From assembly GCA_013396755.1 (NCBI GenBank), contig VWZF01000292.1, positions 260,296 through 324,295 on the forward strand: a stretch of DNA of 64,000 nucleotides, in the 5' to 3' direction. The notes under the pieces were generated by a model. It was not told the DNA's origin and did no database searches. It saw only the letters and a list, made by a program, of their open reading frames with translations. Origin of the DNA: Sclerurus mexicanus. Its lineage: Eukaryota; Chordata; Aves; Passeriformes; Furnariidae. Positions 52,701 to 64,000 of the stretch are shown here, in pieces; positions within the stretch are counted from its first letter, which is position 1; every line of letters begins with the position of its first letter. The translations under genes were made by a program, and so were the position numbers.

Positions 52701-55700
52701 CTTAATAAATAATATGAAATGCATATTGTGACAAAATGGCCCTGAAACATATAAAACTGAGATTAAAATTTCCAACAAGTTGCAGCTTATTTATGTGTCA
52801 TTACTTAATGGTCGGTAAATTCTTACAGAAAGTCTTTTTAACTTTGAAGGCCCTAAGCTCTCAAATGCAATCATATGTTTAACTTAGAGAGAGTTAAAAC
52901 ATCTTTGTCTGTAGGAGTTATCCCTTGCATAAATGTGGATGGAACTGTGCTTATACCTCTCTAAGACTGGATTCTTTGCCAGCACTCACCACAGACACGT
53001 GGTGATTGGCATTCAGGAGCTTCAGGAATACAAGTACAATCATGATTTTCATTACCTGGTTTAATGTGGTGCTCTTAGTGTCAAAACAAACATGACTACC
53101 AAGGAATCTTTTACAGAAACACCCAGAGCAAGGTAGTGTACAGTCCATATCTGACAGGGAACATCAGTGCCTGGAGTTCAGCAGATGGTTGGATTTTTCT
53201 GCTTTGTGGTGTTATATTCTAGATTCAGGGAGAGGTTATTCACCTGGGTACAAAGTGCTAGACTTTTCTAAATTTGTGTGGTGATATGCCTGACAGGATC
53301 AGCAGGTGTGATGTTAAGACATCTGTCTTTTAACTTGGTCCATTCAGTGGATCTAAATCAGGTGAAAGCTGCTGTAGTCCTGGAAACAGTAATGTTGACA
53401 AACCTGAATGATGCTGACAGTTTGCATTACACATGCCTGTGTAGCAATGTTAACAGTACTCTGTTAACTGGAACATGCCTGCAATGTAGTAATTGTTAAA
53501 AATATTAACAGTAATGGAAAAAGCTGACTTTTTTTTTTTGCTTAGTAATTGGGTTCTAATGAAAGGGGAAGGGATGCTCTTAATTGTGGCTGAGAAAACT
53601 AGCATAGGTGGTGGTACTGTTTTTTTCAAGATCTAACTTTTATAAAACTGAGTGACTTTTAGCGAAGTATTAATATAAACTGGCTTGTGCATACAGTTGT
53701 GACCTCTACATAGGTAACATACTGTTGACATAATCATGTTAACCACTTAATTTCTGTAGATGCCTTTAATGCCTTAAAATCTGACCAGTGTTTAATTTCT
53801 GTATTTGCTTTTCTCAAGCCTCACACCTAATGAAACTATCCAGTTTTTGTTAAAGCTTGACTTTTTTTTTTTCCCTTTGCAGGTATTTGTGGAAACACTA
53901 GACAAATGTTTTGAAAATGTCTGTGAACTGGATTTAATTTTCCATGTAGACAAGGTACTGTGATGACCTCCTGTAATATTTTTGTCAAGTAAAATATTTG
54001 GTTCAGCTGATACTCTGTAGTGATTCTACTTTCCAGAAGAGTGTGGAGGTTTGGGTTGGCTCCCTGCCAGTGAAGCTGGTGAAGGGTCTAAAGAGTAAGT
54101 CTTGTGAGGAACAGCTGAAGGAAGTGGGGTTGTTTAGCCTGAAGAAAAGGAGGCTCCAGGGGAACGTCATTGCCCTCTACAGCTACCTGAAAGGAGATTG
54201 TAGTCAGGTGAAGGTTGACCTCTTCTACTGGGCAGCTGGCAACAAGACAAGAGGAAATGGCTTCAAGCCATTGCAGGGAGGGTTCGGGCTGGATATCAGG
54301 AAGAATTTCTTCTCTGAAAGGGTTATCAGGCATTGGAATGGACTGTCCAGGCAAGTGGTGGGGACACTGTCCCTACAAGTGTTTGAGAAATGACTGGACG
54401 TGACACTTTGTGCTGTGGTTTAGTTGGCGTGGTGGCGTTCTGTCAAAGGCTGGACTCGATGGTCTTGGAGGTCTTTTCCCACCATAATGATTCTGTGATC
54501 TAATTGTCAGTGAAATCTAGACTGTTTCTGTTAAAATACTGTCTTTATGATTTGAAAGCTGCAGTGGCAACAGTGGAACATGTCTTTCTGAGGAACAATA
54601 AGATAATGTGGGAGATTTGTGCAATAGTATTGGATGTAAAGTTGTAAAATCCAAGACATCTGAGTAGTCTTAGACTAAGTAAGATTAGTTTCAAGAAATA
54701 ATCTCTTCTATTTTGTTTATAATTAGGTATTACATAACTCAGAACTGAAGTTGTTACGGGGTTTCCAGTTAAGGTTGGCAGTTACCTTTCATATGCTGTG
54801 ATTATGTAATTTAAATGCTGTGTGGATCATTGTGTACGGGTCTCAAGCAGACGGTGTCTTTTTTCAAACATTTAGAATCTGTCTTGTCTGAATATTCCCA
54901 TCTATAAGAAATAAGTGTTTTGTTTATTAACCTACTTTTGAGAAATGCTATTACTATAGTAATCTTTTATTTAAAAGGACTTTGTCTCTTGGTGTAATAT
55001 CTAAAATGCTGAGTATGGAATATACAAAATTTATTCTTTCAATGGCATTTTGTGCCTACCATTCCTTTCAGTGCAGTCATCTTTCTCCATCTGTGAACAT
55101 CATTTTGCATCAACAGCAAAAGATGTCAGAGAAAAGTAGACTAAAAATAGTACAAAGTCAAATGTCTGAAACTCCTGTTTCAAACTGACTCAGTTTGTTT
55201 CAAGATCAAGAGTTTGTTTTGAAAGAAACACTTGCACCTTGACCAGCAGAGAAATGCAGATGACATTCAGTGGTTGAACTGATACCTTGCTCATGAAAAG
55301 TCATTAGAATTTATTGTCTGACTGGAGCATGTTTGCTATTTCCAAAATGGCAAATTAAATACAAAACAATTTATGAGTAACTTATATATTGGCGTCTGAG
55401 CTTAAAGAACAAAAATACTGCCATTCTTTTGTGGGGAAGGGTTTAGTCTTTAGCTGAAGGATACTTTGGCTGATAAGTACTCCAAATTCTTGTTCTGTAA
55501 CATATTTCATTCAGGAGTACATCTTAACAGTAATCTTCTGCACTTTATAGAAGGAGCATATTTCTAATAAAATGTAGAGAATTTAGGTGTTATATTTCTT
55601 GGAGAATATTACTTCCCATTTGGTATGATAGGATATTTTCTTCTTGAAAAGTATTTATCAAATGGAAGAATTTTAACTGTTTAATTTGGTTTACTAAAAA

Positions 55701-58700
55701 TTTTATTTACTAAAAATCTCTCTGAGAATCCTATTAAATGTTTAGGCTACAGTTTTCCAGCTCTGAGAAAAATGTGAAACCTAAATACGAGTTAGATGTT
55801 TTAGTCAAAGTAATCCAATTCCACAACAAATGATCAGTGAAACCTGAGCTGAAAAGATTCTGAATATCACGTTAACTAGAGCAGTGATTTTTTTACTCGT
55901 AGATCAGCAAAAGAATACTATATTGAATACTGTGAAAAATATAGAGAACTGAGCTTCTGTTGTAATGCAAGGCTTCTTCCAGCTGTGAAGTAGCATTGTT
56001 GTGCAGTTTTGACTAATCTGTTTCCATTTTCCTCTGGTTTAAGTTCATTAGTGTTCTTGTAGGTCTAGGAACAAAACAGGAAGCTATTTCTGTGAGAATG
56101 AAATTACAGTGTTAGAGTCTCTTTAAACTGCTGATAAGGTCAAGAAGTGAAATACGTTGAGCCTTCTCAGTTACAATGTGTTAACTTTCTTGTCAGGTGT
56201 TTGTGGCCTCCTGTTAATTTCAAGTGTGCAGAAGGGAAAAGCAGCAACTGCTGCTGGATGTTTGATCTAGACAGAGGCTTAGTTATAATAGGTACCTATG
56301 TATGGGAAATTTTTAGGGTGAAACCTTTCAAATACTTGTATTTTGAGTGGTTTGGTGTTGAGAAGAGTGATCTGTATTAGAGTTTTTCTGTCTTCAGCTC
56401 GTGGTGGAGCTGTGGAAGGCAACTTTCTTGCAATTCTCTTGCTAGAGCTGCCTAAACACCAAAGAATAGCTTTCTTGTACAAAATTGATGTGGCATATAA
56501 AAGAGTTAAACTATGTAATCTCAACAGCTGTTGCCTTTTTAGTAGCATTTTCTGTGGTATTTCTATAAGGAAGCATTTACTTTCGTCAGGCTTTTATCAT
56601 TGTAGAGGAGCTAGAGATGGCTTATAGAAAACTGGAGCCAAGAGAGATGATTATTCAAGGGGAATATTGGCATAGTACTAGAAATTCATTTGGAGAGTAG
56701 AATATAGGTGAGAATGAGGTAATGTTCGTAATATGCTATAGCAGAGAAGGATTTGGGATGTTGGAGAGTGTAGTTTGTACACATAATTTGGCTTCTCTTT
56801 AAGAGATCATCTATTATTACAAGGAAACAAACTTACTATAGCGGAAGCAAGACATTTTCCAGAAGAAGAGGAAGAGATTTATTTCAGTCCTATACTACTT
56901 CCTACACTGAGTCCAGGGATGTAATGCTTTCTGATGGAAAAGGCAACATAGAAAGCTATCATAAGAGTTTTATGACTAAATAATGTGTTGAAGTTAGGGA
57001 TGTAGGGAAACGTTTCTATTTTTCCACAAGTGTTTGGCACCTATTGAAATATCCCTGGGAGTATCATGATCCAAGAGAACAGTGAACCCTCCAGGATCAA
57101 ATTGCTTGAAGACAAGAGAATGTGTTTGCCAAATTTTCTTGGGAGGGTTTTTTCTTGATGCATTCTTTCTCCCCATTTCTTACAGTATGTGCTCCTGCTT
57201 TTAGAGAATACATGGAACAGAAGTAGGAAGCGCTCTTGATTTTTGTAAAAACACCTCAAAATTGTTACTACAAAACAGCACTTTCAGATTTTGAAAAGTT
57301 GATGTTCTCAACTGTCCAATCTCTTCGTAATGTAAGAGAGTGCCTTCAGTCTTTCACTTAAACAGTGTTTTGACTACACTGTTGTAGTGTATTTCACACT
57401 TCATTGCCACTGTATGCATTTCTAATTCAGATTCTTTTTAGGAAAATAATTAGTGATTTTTTAAATAACAAAAAGTAGAGAAAATTATGTGTATTTGCTA
57501 ATTTATTACCTATTTGCAATGAAAAAATAAGGAAAAACTGGTTTATATTAAAAAAAATTTTCTTGCTGCAGCTCATATATGGACAAACTTGTGTATTTAA
57601 GAGTCAAGGGATTAGAATAGTTACATAACATTATTGGTCATAGCTGTTATTTCCTTTCATATACAGATTAACAAATAAAATTAGTTATATGCTGTTATTT
57701 AGAAAACATTCTCCCTTTGGAAGGAAAATGGGGCAAGACAGAGAAAATAGTTAAGCTTCTTTAAAGCAATTCAAGCTTTAAACATTTTTAAATACCTGTG
57801 TGTTAGTCTTCAATATTGCATATTAAAAATGAGAAAAAAAATACAGTGAAAAGTAAGAAGCATGATCCAAAGTATGGAACAGTTTGCATGGAAGAAGTTA
57901 AATATTCAAGATAGTGGAAGCAGATAAGTGAGAAATATGCAGAAAAAAGATGCTGGAGAGTCAGAACAGGCCTGAAGAAAATGAACTACTGCGTTTCTCA
58001 GAAATAAAGGGCAGTGGGATAGGAGATAAAATCTCAGGAAGTTTGTAAAAAAACAAATGGGTTTTTTTGTGGTTGATAACTAAATTATGGGATGTCATTG
58101 TTTCATTTTATCATAGATACTAAGAATATTTTAAATAGGCTCAAAGGTGATTAGATATACTAGCCAAGGGAAAAAAAATTAACAGGAGCTCTGAAATACA
58201 ATACTATACCATCAACTAACAAGCAGTTTGTGTTTCAGAAATCCTTCAGTTGGAGATACTTGGAAGCAGAGAATTTGTATCAGGACAAGCAGTACTGTTA
58301 AGATTTCTTGCATAATTTTTTTTTAAGTGTCCACTGGTGAATTAGTGAAAGTAGATAATAAACTAGAATAAAGTTTTTGAGGCATGCTTAATCAAAGAAT
58401 CATAAAATGGTTCAGGTTAGAAGAAACCTTAAAGATTGTAGTTCCAGCCCCCCTGCTACAGACAGGGACACCTTCCACTAGACCAGGTTGCTCAGATCTG
58501 CGTGCATCCTGGCCTTGATCACTTCCAATGATGGGGCACCCACAACTTCTCCTGGCAGCCTGTGCCAGTGCCTCACCATCCTCACTGTGAAGAATGTCCT
58601 CCTAACCTCCAATCTATCTTCTTTCAGCCGAAAGCCATTCCTTCTTGTCCTATCACTATATGTTCTGTGAGAAGGCCCTCTCCACCTTTTTTGTGGGCCT

Positions 58701-61700
58701 CCTTTAGGTGCTGAAAGACTGCAATAAGTTCTCCCTAGAGCCTTCTCTTCTCCAAGCTGAACAACCTCAGCTACACAATTCTCTGCCTTCCCTCATAGTG
58801 GAGGTCTTCCAGCCCTCTGATCATCATTGTGACTCTTCTGGACTTGTTCCAACAGGTCAGCTTCTTTCTTGTTTTGAGGCCCCCAGAACTGGATGGAGCA
58901 CTCCAGGTGGAGGTCTCACCAGAGCAGAGCAGAGGGACTGAATTACTTCCCTTGAACTGCTGGCCATGTTGCTTTTGATGCAGCCCAGGTTGTGGTTGAT
59001 TTTCTGGGCTGCAAATGCACATTGATCACTCATGTCAAGCTGCTCATCCACCAACACCCCCAAGTCCTTCTCCCCAGGGCTGTTCTTGATCCATTCTCTG
59101 CCCAGACTGTACTTCTGCTCGGGATTGCACCAGCCCAGCTGCAGGACGCTACACTTGTCCTTGTTGAGTTTCATGAGGTTCACACAGATGCACCTCTCAG
59201 GCCTATCCAGGTCTCTCCAGTGCCATCCCTCCCCTCCAGGGTGTCAACTGCACCACACATCCTGATGCTATCAAGGAACTTGCTGAGGGTGCACTTGATG
59301 CTACTGTCCATGTCACTGACAAAGATGTTAAGCAGCACAAGTCCAAATGTTCTCCGAGGAAGTCGCTCATCAGTGGTTTCCCCTTGGACATGGAGTTGCC
59401 ACAACTCTCTGAGAGTGACCTTCCAGTTATTTCCTTATCTGTTGAGTGGTCCAGATGTCAAATCCATGTCTCTCTAGTTTAGAGACAAGGATGTTGTGTG
59501 GGACGGTGTCAAATGCTTTGCACAAGTCCAGGTAGGTGAGATCAGTCACTCTTCCCTCATCTACAACCTCTGTAATCCTTTCAGAGAAGGCCACCAAATT
59601 TGTCAGGCATGATTTGCCGTCAGTGAGGTTTGTCACCAATCACCTCCATATTTTCTATGTGCCTTAGTCTAGTTTCCAGGAGGATCACCTCCATGGTTTT
59701 GCCAGGCACTGAGTTGAGACTGAGTGATCTGCAGTTCTCTGAATCTTCCTTTCTTTCCTTCTTGAAAGTGGAGGTCAAGTTTTCCCTTTTCTAGTTAGTG
59801 GGAACTTCATTGGACTGCCATGACTTCTCAAATATGACAGATAGTGGCTTAGCCAGTTCCCTCAGAACCCATTGATGTATCTCATCAAGTCCCATGGTCT
59901 TGTGCACTTTCAGTTTCCTTAAATGCTCTTGGACCCAGTCTTCTCTGGTGCTCAGTTCATCATTCTCTAGTCCCTGCTTCCACCTTCTTCATCTTGGGTG
60001 GTGGTTAGGCAAGAAAGTCTTTAAGTGTGTCAGCCTTCTCTGCGTTTTGGGTCTTCTGTATCCTTCATGACAGGGCCCACATTTTCCCTTCTCTGTCTTT
60101 TATTGCCAACAAACCTATAGAAGCTTTTTTTGTTAACCTTGATTTCCTTGGCCGGATTTACTTCTGTCAGTGCTTTGGTTTTCCTAACCAAGCAGTGTAA
60201 GTAGAAATTGTATCTTTCATGTTTTTAAAGCAACTTGTATGGGAAATGTTATGGTATGATGGAAATGTTATGGTACACAACTTCGGTAATATGAAAGAAT
60301 GAATGTGAAATACCAAAAGAACTGCTAGGCAGTAGTGTTTCTTTATGACTAAAATCAAGGAAGATATTTACTGCATGTTTTGGTAGAGAAATACTAAAGT
60401 TTCGTCTGTGATCTAATGTGCTTTAGAAAAAAGAATGTGTTCCTGCTGTTATTTCTGGTAGTATTTGTATATCTGCATATAAGCTCAATTATAGGCAATT
60501 TTATTTGTGAGAAGCTGTATTCAGAATTGTATTCATTCTCCTTCTTCGCTGCATCTATCTTTATAAGGATAATGTCAATAACTGCCAAAGTCTGGCTGTT
60601 AACTCCAGCCATAAAAGTATTCTGCTGTTTTGTATAGTTATGGCATCAGTGCTACAGCTGGCTTGGAGCCCGAAGTTTGCCTTCTTCGCTGTTTCATTTG
60701 TAGAAGATGCTCCCGTGTCAATCACTTCTTAATATGTAGCTTGCTGGCATGTTGCAGATCTCTTTCAGAATTTCCACTGAAGAACTGATGCCTTGGTGAG
60801 ATGCATACTTTGAACATGTAAATCAAATTCTTTCTCTTGGTTATCAAGGAGTGGTTCCCTTGATCTGCTGTTGCAGTTGGCCTGCAACATTACTTCTATT
60901 ATCTCTAGTCTATGTGCTCAAGAAACCTTTTTTTTTATTATTATTATAGTTCAAGTTCTTACAAGAATGGAATATTTATACTGAAGGGAACCTTTTGAGG
61001 CCATATGATCTAGTTCTTATTACTTAAGGATGGCTACTTCTTGAGTTTGTCTGCCTTCACATTACACAAAATTCATCAGATAGGTTACATCATAGAGTTG
61101 TTCTCTGAACTGTCATGTGTAATGTGCACTTACTGTAGAGATGCTGCAGTAAACTTTATGACCATCACAAGTGGTAGAGATGTTTTACCTTCAGAATGCT
61201 GTTAGTAGTTCTTGTTAACTTTCTGCTTAAGGGAAAAAAAAACCTCAATGCTTTTTTTGTGTATATAATATAATTGCTCCTATATTTAAATATACCCATT
61301 TCATTAGTGTCCCCTGCTGGTTTATGTGGTACTGGAATTCTAGTTCTAGCTGTCAGTCTTAATCCTAGATGATTACGTCTTCATATTTATGGTGTAGCTC
61401 AGAATTATCAGTTTTACTTCTAAGCCTGGTGTTGGTACCCATGGTGGGTGAACATCATTGTTCCTTCACAGGTGTAGCCCAAAACAGTTTTTATACATTT
61501 ATTTGTGAGCAGTTTATTTAGTCTTGTGGAACCTGCTCCCTAGAGGTATTGCTATGATTGATATTATTTAGAACTTATGTCCGTAATCATTGGATAAAAA
61601 CCAGGAACTGAAAGAAAGAGAAATGGGAAAGTTTCTGCTAGTATTGAGAAGTGGTATAGCAGATGAGTTGGTAACAGAGTTAAGAGCAAAGGAGATACTG

Positions 61701-61959
61701 GAGAAAAGAAAGTTACAAGCTTTGTTCCCCAGTGGTTTTTAATTAATTGCTAATATTAATTAATTTACAGAATATATGTTTTCCTGTATTGAGAAATCTG
61801 AATAACATCTCTCCAAATTGCGTTTTTGAATTCTTTTTTGGTCTCTTTTAGGTCCACAATATATTGGCTGAAATGGTCATGGGCGGAATGGTTTTGGAGA
61901 CCAACATGAATGAAATTGTCACTCAGATTGATGCTCAAAATAAACTGGAGAAATCTGAG
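40677..61959 (+). CDS. AP3S1: AP-3 complex subunit sigma-1, exons 1-5 (last exon beyond window)
   Basis: This is the small subunit of the AP-3 adaptor, a cytosolic complex that sorts cargo from endosomes to lysosomes and related organelles. Five exons (40677-40745, 43216-43307, 45699-45810, 53883-53954, 61852-61959), all GT-AG and in phase, give 151 residues of about 193. The longin-type sigma fold is complete: MIKAILIFNNHGKPRL, DENVCNFLEGG, GGSDNKLIYRHYATLYFVF, SESELGILDLIQ, CFENVCELDLIF, MVMGGMVLETNMNEIV. Residues such as SKFYQ, LLIGGSDNKL and VHNILAEMV identify sigma-1 (AP3S1) rather than the paralogue AP3S2. The start codon follows GCCGCCGCCACACC, a good Kozak context. Introns of 2.4-8.1 kb carry CR1 insertions. 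The C-terminal tail exon of about 42 codons was not found before position 64000. Confidence 0.97.
40746..43215. other. AP3S1 intron 1
   Basis: The GC-rich first 400 bases belong to the CpG island and the rest is AT-rich. The long plus- and minus-strand frames in the island are GC artefacts. No N-terminal ATG12 exon was found here on the minus strand. Confidence 0.8.
43216..43307 (+). CDS. AP3S1: AP3S1 exon 2
   Basis: Starts SEDTQQQIIRETF after tttgtgtcacag and ends in NFLEGG plus two bases, before gtaagt. Confidence 0.97.
43308..45698. other. AP3S1 intron 2
   Basis: AT-rich intron. A small imperfect tandem array of TTTCATTGCYA-like units lies near 44657-44708. No other feature is recognised. 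Confidence 0.75.
44657..44708. repeat. Small imperfect tandem repeat in AP3S1 intron 2
   Basis: About four to five diverged copies of a roughly 11-base unit, TTTCATTGCYA, followed by pyrimidine-rich sequence. Confidence 0.6.
45699..45810 (+). CDS. AP3S1: AP3S1 exon 3
   Basis: Completes the Leu codon, then LIGGSDNKLIYRHYATL through ELGILDLIQ. The acceptor is tcctgtttag and the donor CAA then gtaagg. Confidence 0.97.
45811..51477. other. AP3S1 intron 3, first part
   Basis: Intron sequence with no recognised gene. A block at about 46340-46970 is richer in GC than its surroundings and has no assignment. Short CA/TA-rich simple sequence lies at 46170-46240 and an (AT)n stretch at 47304-47317. 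Confidence 0.6.
51478..52450 (+). mobile_element. CR1 LINE fragment with end of reverse transcriptase
   Basis: Sense CR1 of about 970 bases in AP3S1 intron 3. Its first part encodes the broken C-terminal part of the CR1 reverse transcriptase (GVTSSWRLVTSGIPQ, then LGPVLFNIFISDLDEG). The catalytic YADD-type motif is lost: the frame reads FTGDPE where F/YADD is expected. The CR1 3' region follows to about 52450. It is inactive, with stops and frameshifts. Confidence 0.93.
52451..53882. other. AP3S1 intron 3, last part
   Basis: Between the CR1 element and exon 4. It ends in a T-rich tract and acceptor. Nothing else is recognised. Confidence 0.7.
53883..53954 (+). CDS. AP3S1: AP3S1 exon 4
   Basis: Twenty-four codons, VFVETLDKCFENV through IFHVDK. 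The acceptor is a T-rich tract ending tttgcag and the donor AAG then gtactg. A CR1 insertion begins only about 110 bases past the donor. Confidence 0.97.
54065..54500 (+). mobile_element. CR1 LINE 3' fragment
   Basis: Sense CR1 in AP3S1 intron 4, starting about 110 bases after exon 4. The translation shows the usual CR1 C-terminal signature (EEQLKEVGLFSLKKRRL, LDIRKNFFSERVIRHWN). It ends with gattctgtgat, the CR1 terminus. It is 5'-truncated. Confidence 0.93.
54501..58390. other. AP3S1 intron 4, middle part
   Basis: AT-rich intron with short unrelated frames (up to 94 codons). No conserved feature is recognised. Confidence 0.65.
58391..60185 (-). mobile_element. Long CR1 LINE copy with broken reverse transcriptase
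   Basis: This antisense CR1 of about 1.8 kb is the longest repeat here. It runs from the 3' terminus (agaatcataaaatggttcag) through the 3' UTR-like region into reverse-transcriptase coding sequence. Pieces on the minus strand include LDLCKAFDTVPHN, LLNIFVSDMDSSIKC and NLMKLNKDKCSVLQLGW, in different frames with stops between. It is a dead, 5'-truncated insertion in AP3S1 intron 4. Confidence 0.93.
60186..61851. other. AP3S1 intron 4, last part
   Basis: Intron between the long CR1 and exon 5. No feature is recognised. Confidence 0.7.
61852..61959 (+). CDS. AP3S1: AP3S1 exon 5
   Basis: Thirty-six codons, VHNILAEMVMGGMV through NKLEKSE. The acceptor is ctcttttag and the donor GAG then gtaaga. 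The remaining tail exon is not in the window. Confidence 0.97.
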
Positions 61960-63628
61960 GTAAGACTGATGCACTGTGTAGTTTCTAAAATATAAAGGTT
62001 GTAGTAAATGCATGCTACATAATGCTATTTGTCCTTCACTAGCAAACTACATAACATAAACTGCTTACTTATAGTGCCAAAAATTTACAAAGTATCTGAG
62101 AGTGTTGGACCTTTCATCATAAGTAATAGTTGCTTGGAGTCTCTGCTGGTTAGTTTTGCTATTTGTATCTAATAGCATTGTGTGTCATTGCTATTGAGAT
62201 ACTTGGATAGTTCTCTTGCAGAAAACCTTTTATTTCCAGCTTATATATTATGATGGACCAATGACTCTCGCAAAATAAAAAGAAACAGTGTGTCTACAAA
62301 GTATGCATATTCCGCTCTGCTAGTATGTTTCTAACACCTGAAATAAATGGCATTAGTAATACTGCAAAAAGAAAAAATAAATCAGGCTGAAATGGGCTAG
62401 ATAGAATTTAACCCAGTTTAGGCCCTTTAAAGTAAATATGAATTCTGCAATTTTGACAGTCGGAATCTTTGGTCTTCAGTGAGTGAGAAAATTGTATTCT
62501 CTATATGGCTATAATGGTCTGAGTGAGGGAGCTCACATAAGTTGTGGGAATCCCTTTTCAACTCAACAATTGTTGAACTTGTGTTTAGGAAAGACACTTA
62601 GACTAAGAAAGGATTTTAGAATTACTTTAGATGTGGCATGGAATATTACTCTTAATGCCACTAGGCATGCCTTGTAAGCTGAAATACTGCTAATACTCCT
62701 TAGCTAAGTTTTTGATTCTTATCGATGAGAGTAATTCCACAGAAGAACACATCCTCAGATTTTTTTACGTGGAATATTCTAATTTCTGAACAAACGTGAT
62801 TGAATTGGAGACTATTTCTAAGTTGAAGTTAGCTGAGTAGACTGAAAACTTACAGGTGATATAAATAGGAACTAAATGACATTTTAGGAGCTGATCTAGA
62901 GAACTCCTTAGTTCTAACTGAAGTGCAATAAAGAGAGAAGTGAATTCTTCAGCTTTTTTTCTGATATAATGGATACTCTTCTCCTAATTTTGTAGTCTCA
63001 CACACTGTGCCACCTCAAGTTTTTATAATACATTTAATTGTTTTGCACAACTTTCAAACTATATCCAAGAATAGGCCAACAGTATGTGAAAAACAAGAAA
63101 AAGCTAGGTATGATACGATACAGAACTTAGCAATATGTATCTGGAAGAACTGTATTGTAGATTTTGAAGATGTTCAAAATGTTCATTTTAATACTTTTCT
63201 CAAATTTGGAGTTATTCTCATAAATTTTTACTATATTTGAATTACTTCTGTATGCACTTTTTTTAATTTGATGGTAAAGTAGCATAGTGTTCCCAAAAGC
63301 TGAACTTACTGAGCAGCCATGTCCTACCATGTAATTTGTACATACTGGTTTTACTGAAAGCACTTAATTATGTGGATTCTGTTACCAAATCAACTGTAGA
63401 CCAATCTCTGCCTAGTCATCTGAAACACATCGATTCAGTGCAGCCAGCTGCAATACTTGCCGTTTTCCATTACTCATCAGTAAGTTGTTCTTTTATTTTA
63501 AGATGCTTTTAGTATAAAAATAGGTGATAGAAAATATAAAAAAATTATGTTCAGCTTGGAACTTATGCTAAGCAAATAGCAACTTCTTCTTTTGCACTCA
63601 GCAATGAATTATGGAAGGCAAAGAAGTA

Positions 63629-63786
63629 GCAGTGATAAATTAAAACACTTGGTGACTGGGATGGAGTAGAACATTTCAGTCTGCTCACCACAAATACTTT
63701 TTTCTTAGTTTAGTGACCGTTTCTTCTCAAATATAACAGTTACTGTAATGCTGATATATATCACAATATCTGGCAACTATTTCCTC
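63629..63786. repeat. 158-bp contig-end duplicate, first copy
   Basis: This segment is repeated at 63788-63945, identical by eye, with the single N at 63787 between them. This is what two overlapping contig ends look like when joined without merging. Confidence 0.92.
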
Positions 63787-63787
63787 N

Positions 63788-63945
63788 GCAGTGATAAATT
63801 AAAACACTTGGTGACTGGGATGGAGTAGAACATTTCAGTCTGCTCACCACAAATACTTTTTTCTTAGTTTAGTGACCGTTTCTTCTCAAATATAACAGTT
63901 ACTGTAATGCTGATATATATCACAATATCTGGCAACTATTTCCTC
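63788..63945. repeat. 158-bp contig-end duplicate, second copy
   Basis: Second copy of 63629-63786, directly after the N at 63787. Only one copy is probably real. Confidence 0.92.
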
Positions 63946-64000
63946 AGAACATTAATCATTTGTTTTATGTGTATCCACAGAAATTTCCTGATTGCTATTT

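Larger units (their letters stand above)
61960..64000. other. AP3S1 intron 5 (to window end)
   Basis: Begins at the gtaaga donor of exon 5. It contains an assembly duplication near its end. The last AP3S1 exon was not found in it. Confidence 0.75.

Noticed and set aside
53998..54393. 131-codon plus-strand frame
   Set aside because: It is CR1 coding remnant, not a host gene.
58992..59477. 161-codon plus-strand frame
   Set aside because: Antisense of CR1 reverse-transcriptase sequence.

Overview
This looks like a stretch of bird nuclear genome (a non-avian reptile is less likely). The repeats are CR1-type LINE fragments, truncated at the 5' end and carrying the typical avian CR1 3' end. Otherwise repeats are sparse, the DNA is AT-rich with two short GC-rich CpG-island blocks, and genes are split by introns. 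It is a draft assembly: there is one 262-base N run (29584-29845) and seven single-N junctions (10121, 11936, 12235, 22330, 40426, 40624, 63787). At least two of these junctions are flanked by unmerged duplicate contig ends.

Three conserved protein-coding genes can be read exon by exon. CDO1 (cysteine dioxygenase) is on the minus strand. Exons 2-5 lie at 27698-20263, and exon 1 is not visible, most likely hidden in the N run inside a CpG island. ATG12 (autophagy ubiquitin-like protein) is on the minus strand. Three coding exons at 40622-38637 give the whole ubiquitin-like domain, but the N-terminal exon is missing at a suspicious junction next to the start of AP3S1. AP3S1 (AP-3 sigma subunit) is on the plus strand. 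Five exons at 40677-61959 give 151 residues, and the last exon lies past the window end. The order CDO1(-), ATG12(-), AP3S1(+) matches the human 5q22-23 order as I remember it, with ATG12 and AP3S1 sharing a divergent promoter.

Layout: 1-20262 is intergenic, with CR1 remnants, unrecognised ORFs and an apparently false 1.4-kb duplication (10521-11935 and 12236-13650). 20263-29.6k is CDO1. 30-38.6k is the CDO1-ATG12 interval, with (TG)n(AG)n and (AT)n microsatellites and a few exon-like ORFs that I cannot assign. 38.6-41.1k is ATG12 plus the shared CpG island. 40.7-64k is AP3S1, whose long introns carry CR1 insertions, including one of about 1.8 kb.

The three genes do not form an operon or pathway. 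They are housekeeping-type genes (sulfur amino-acid catabolism, autophagy conjugation, endolysosomal trafficking) held together by synteny. No new biological system could be demonstrated. The most useful points for a second look are the assembly breaks that remove real first exons and the unassigned exon-like ORFs at 31.9-36.0 kb.
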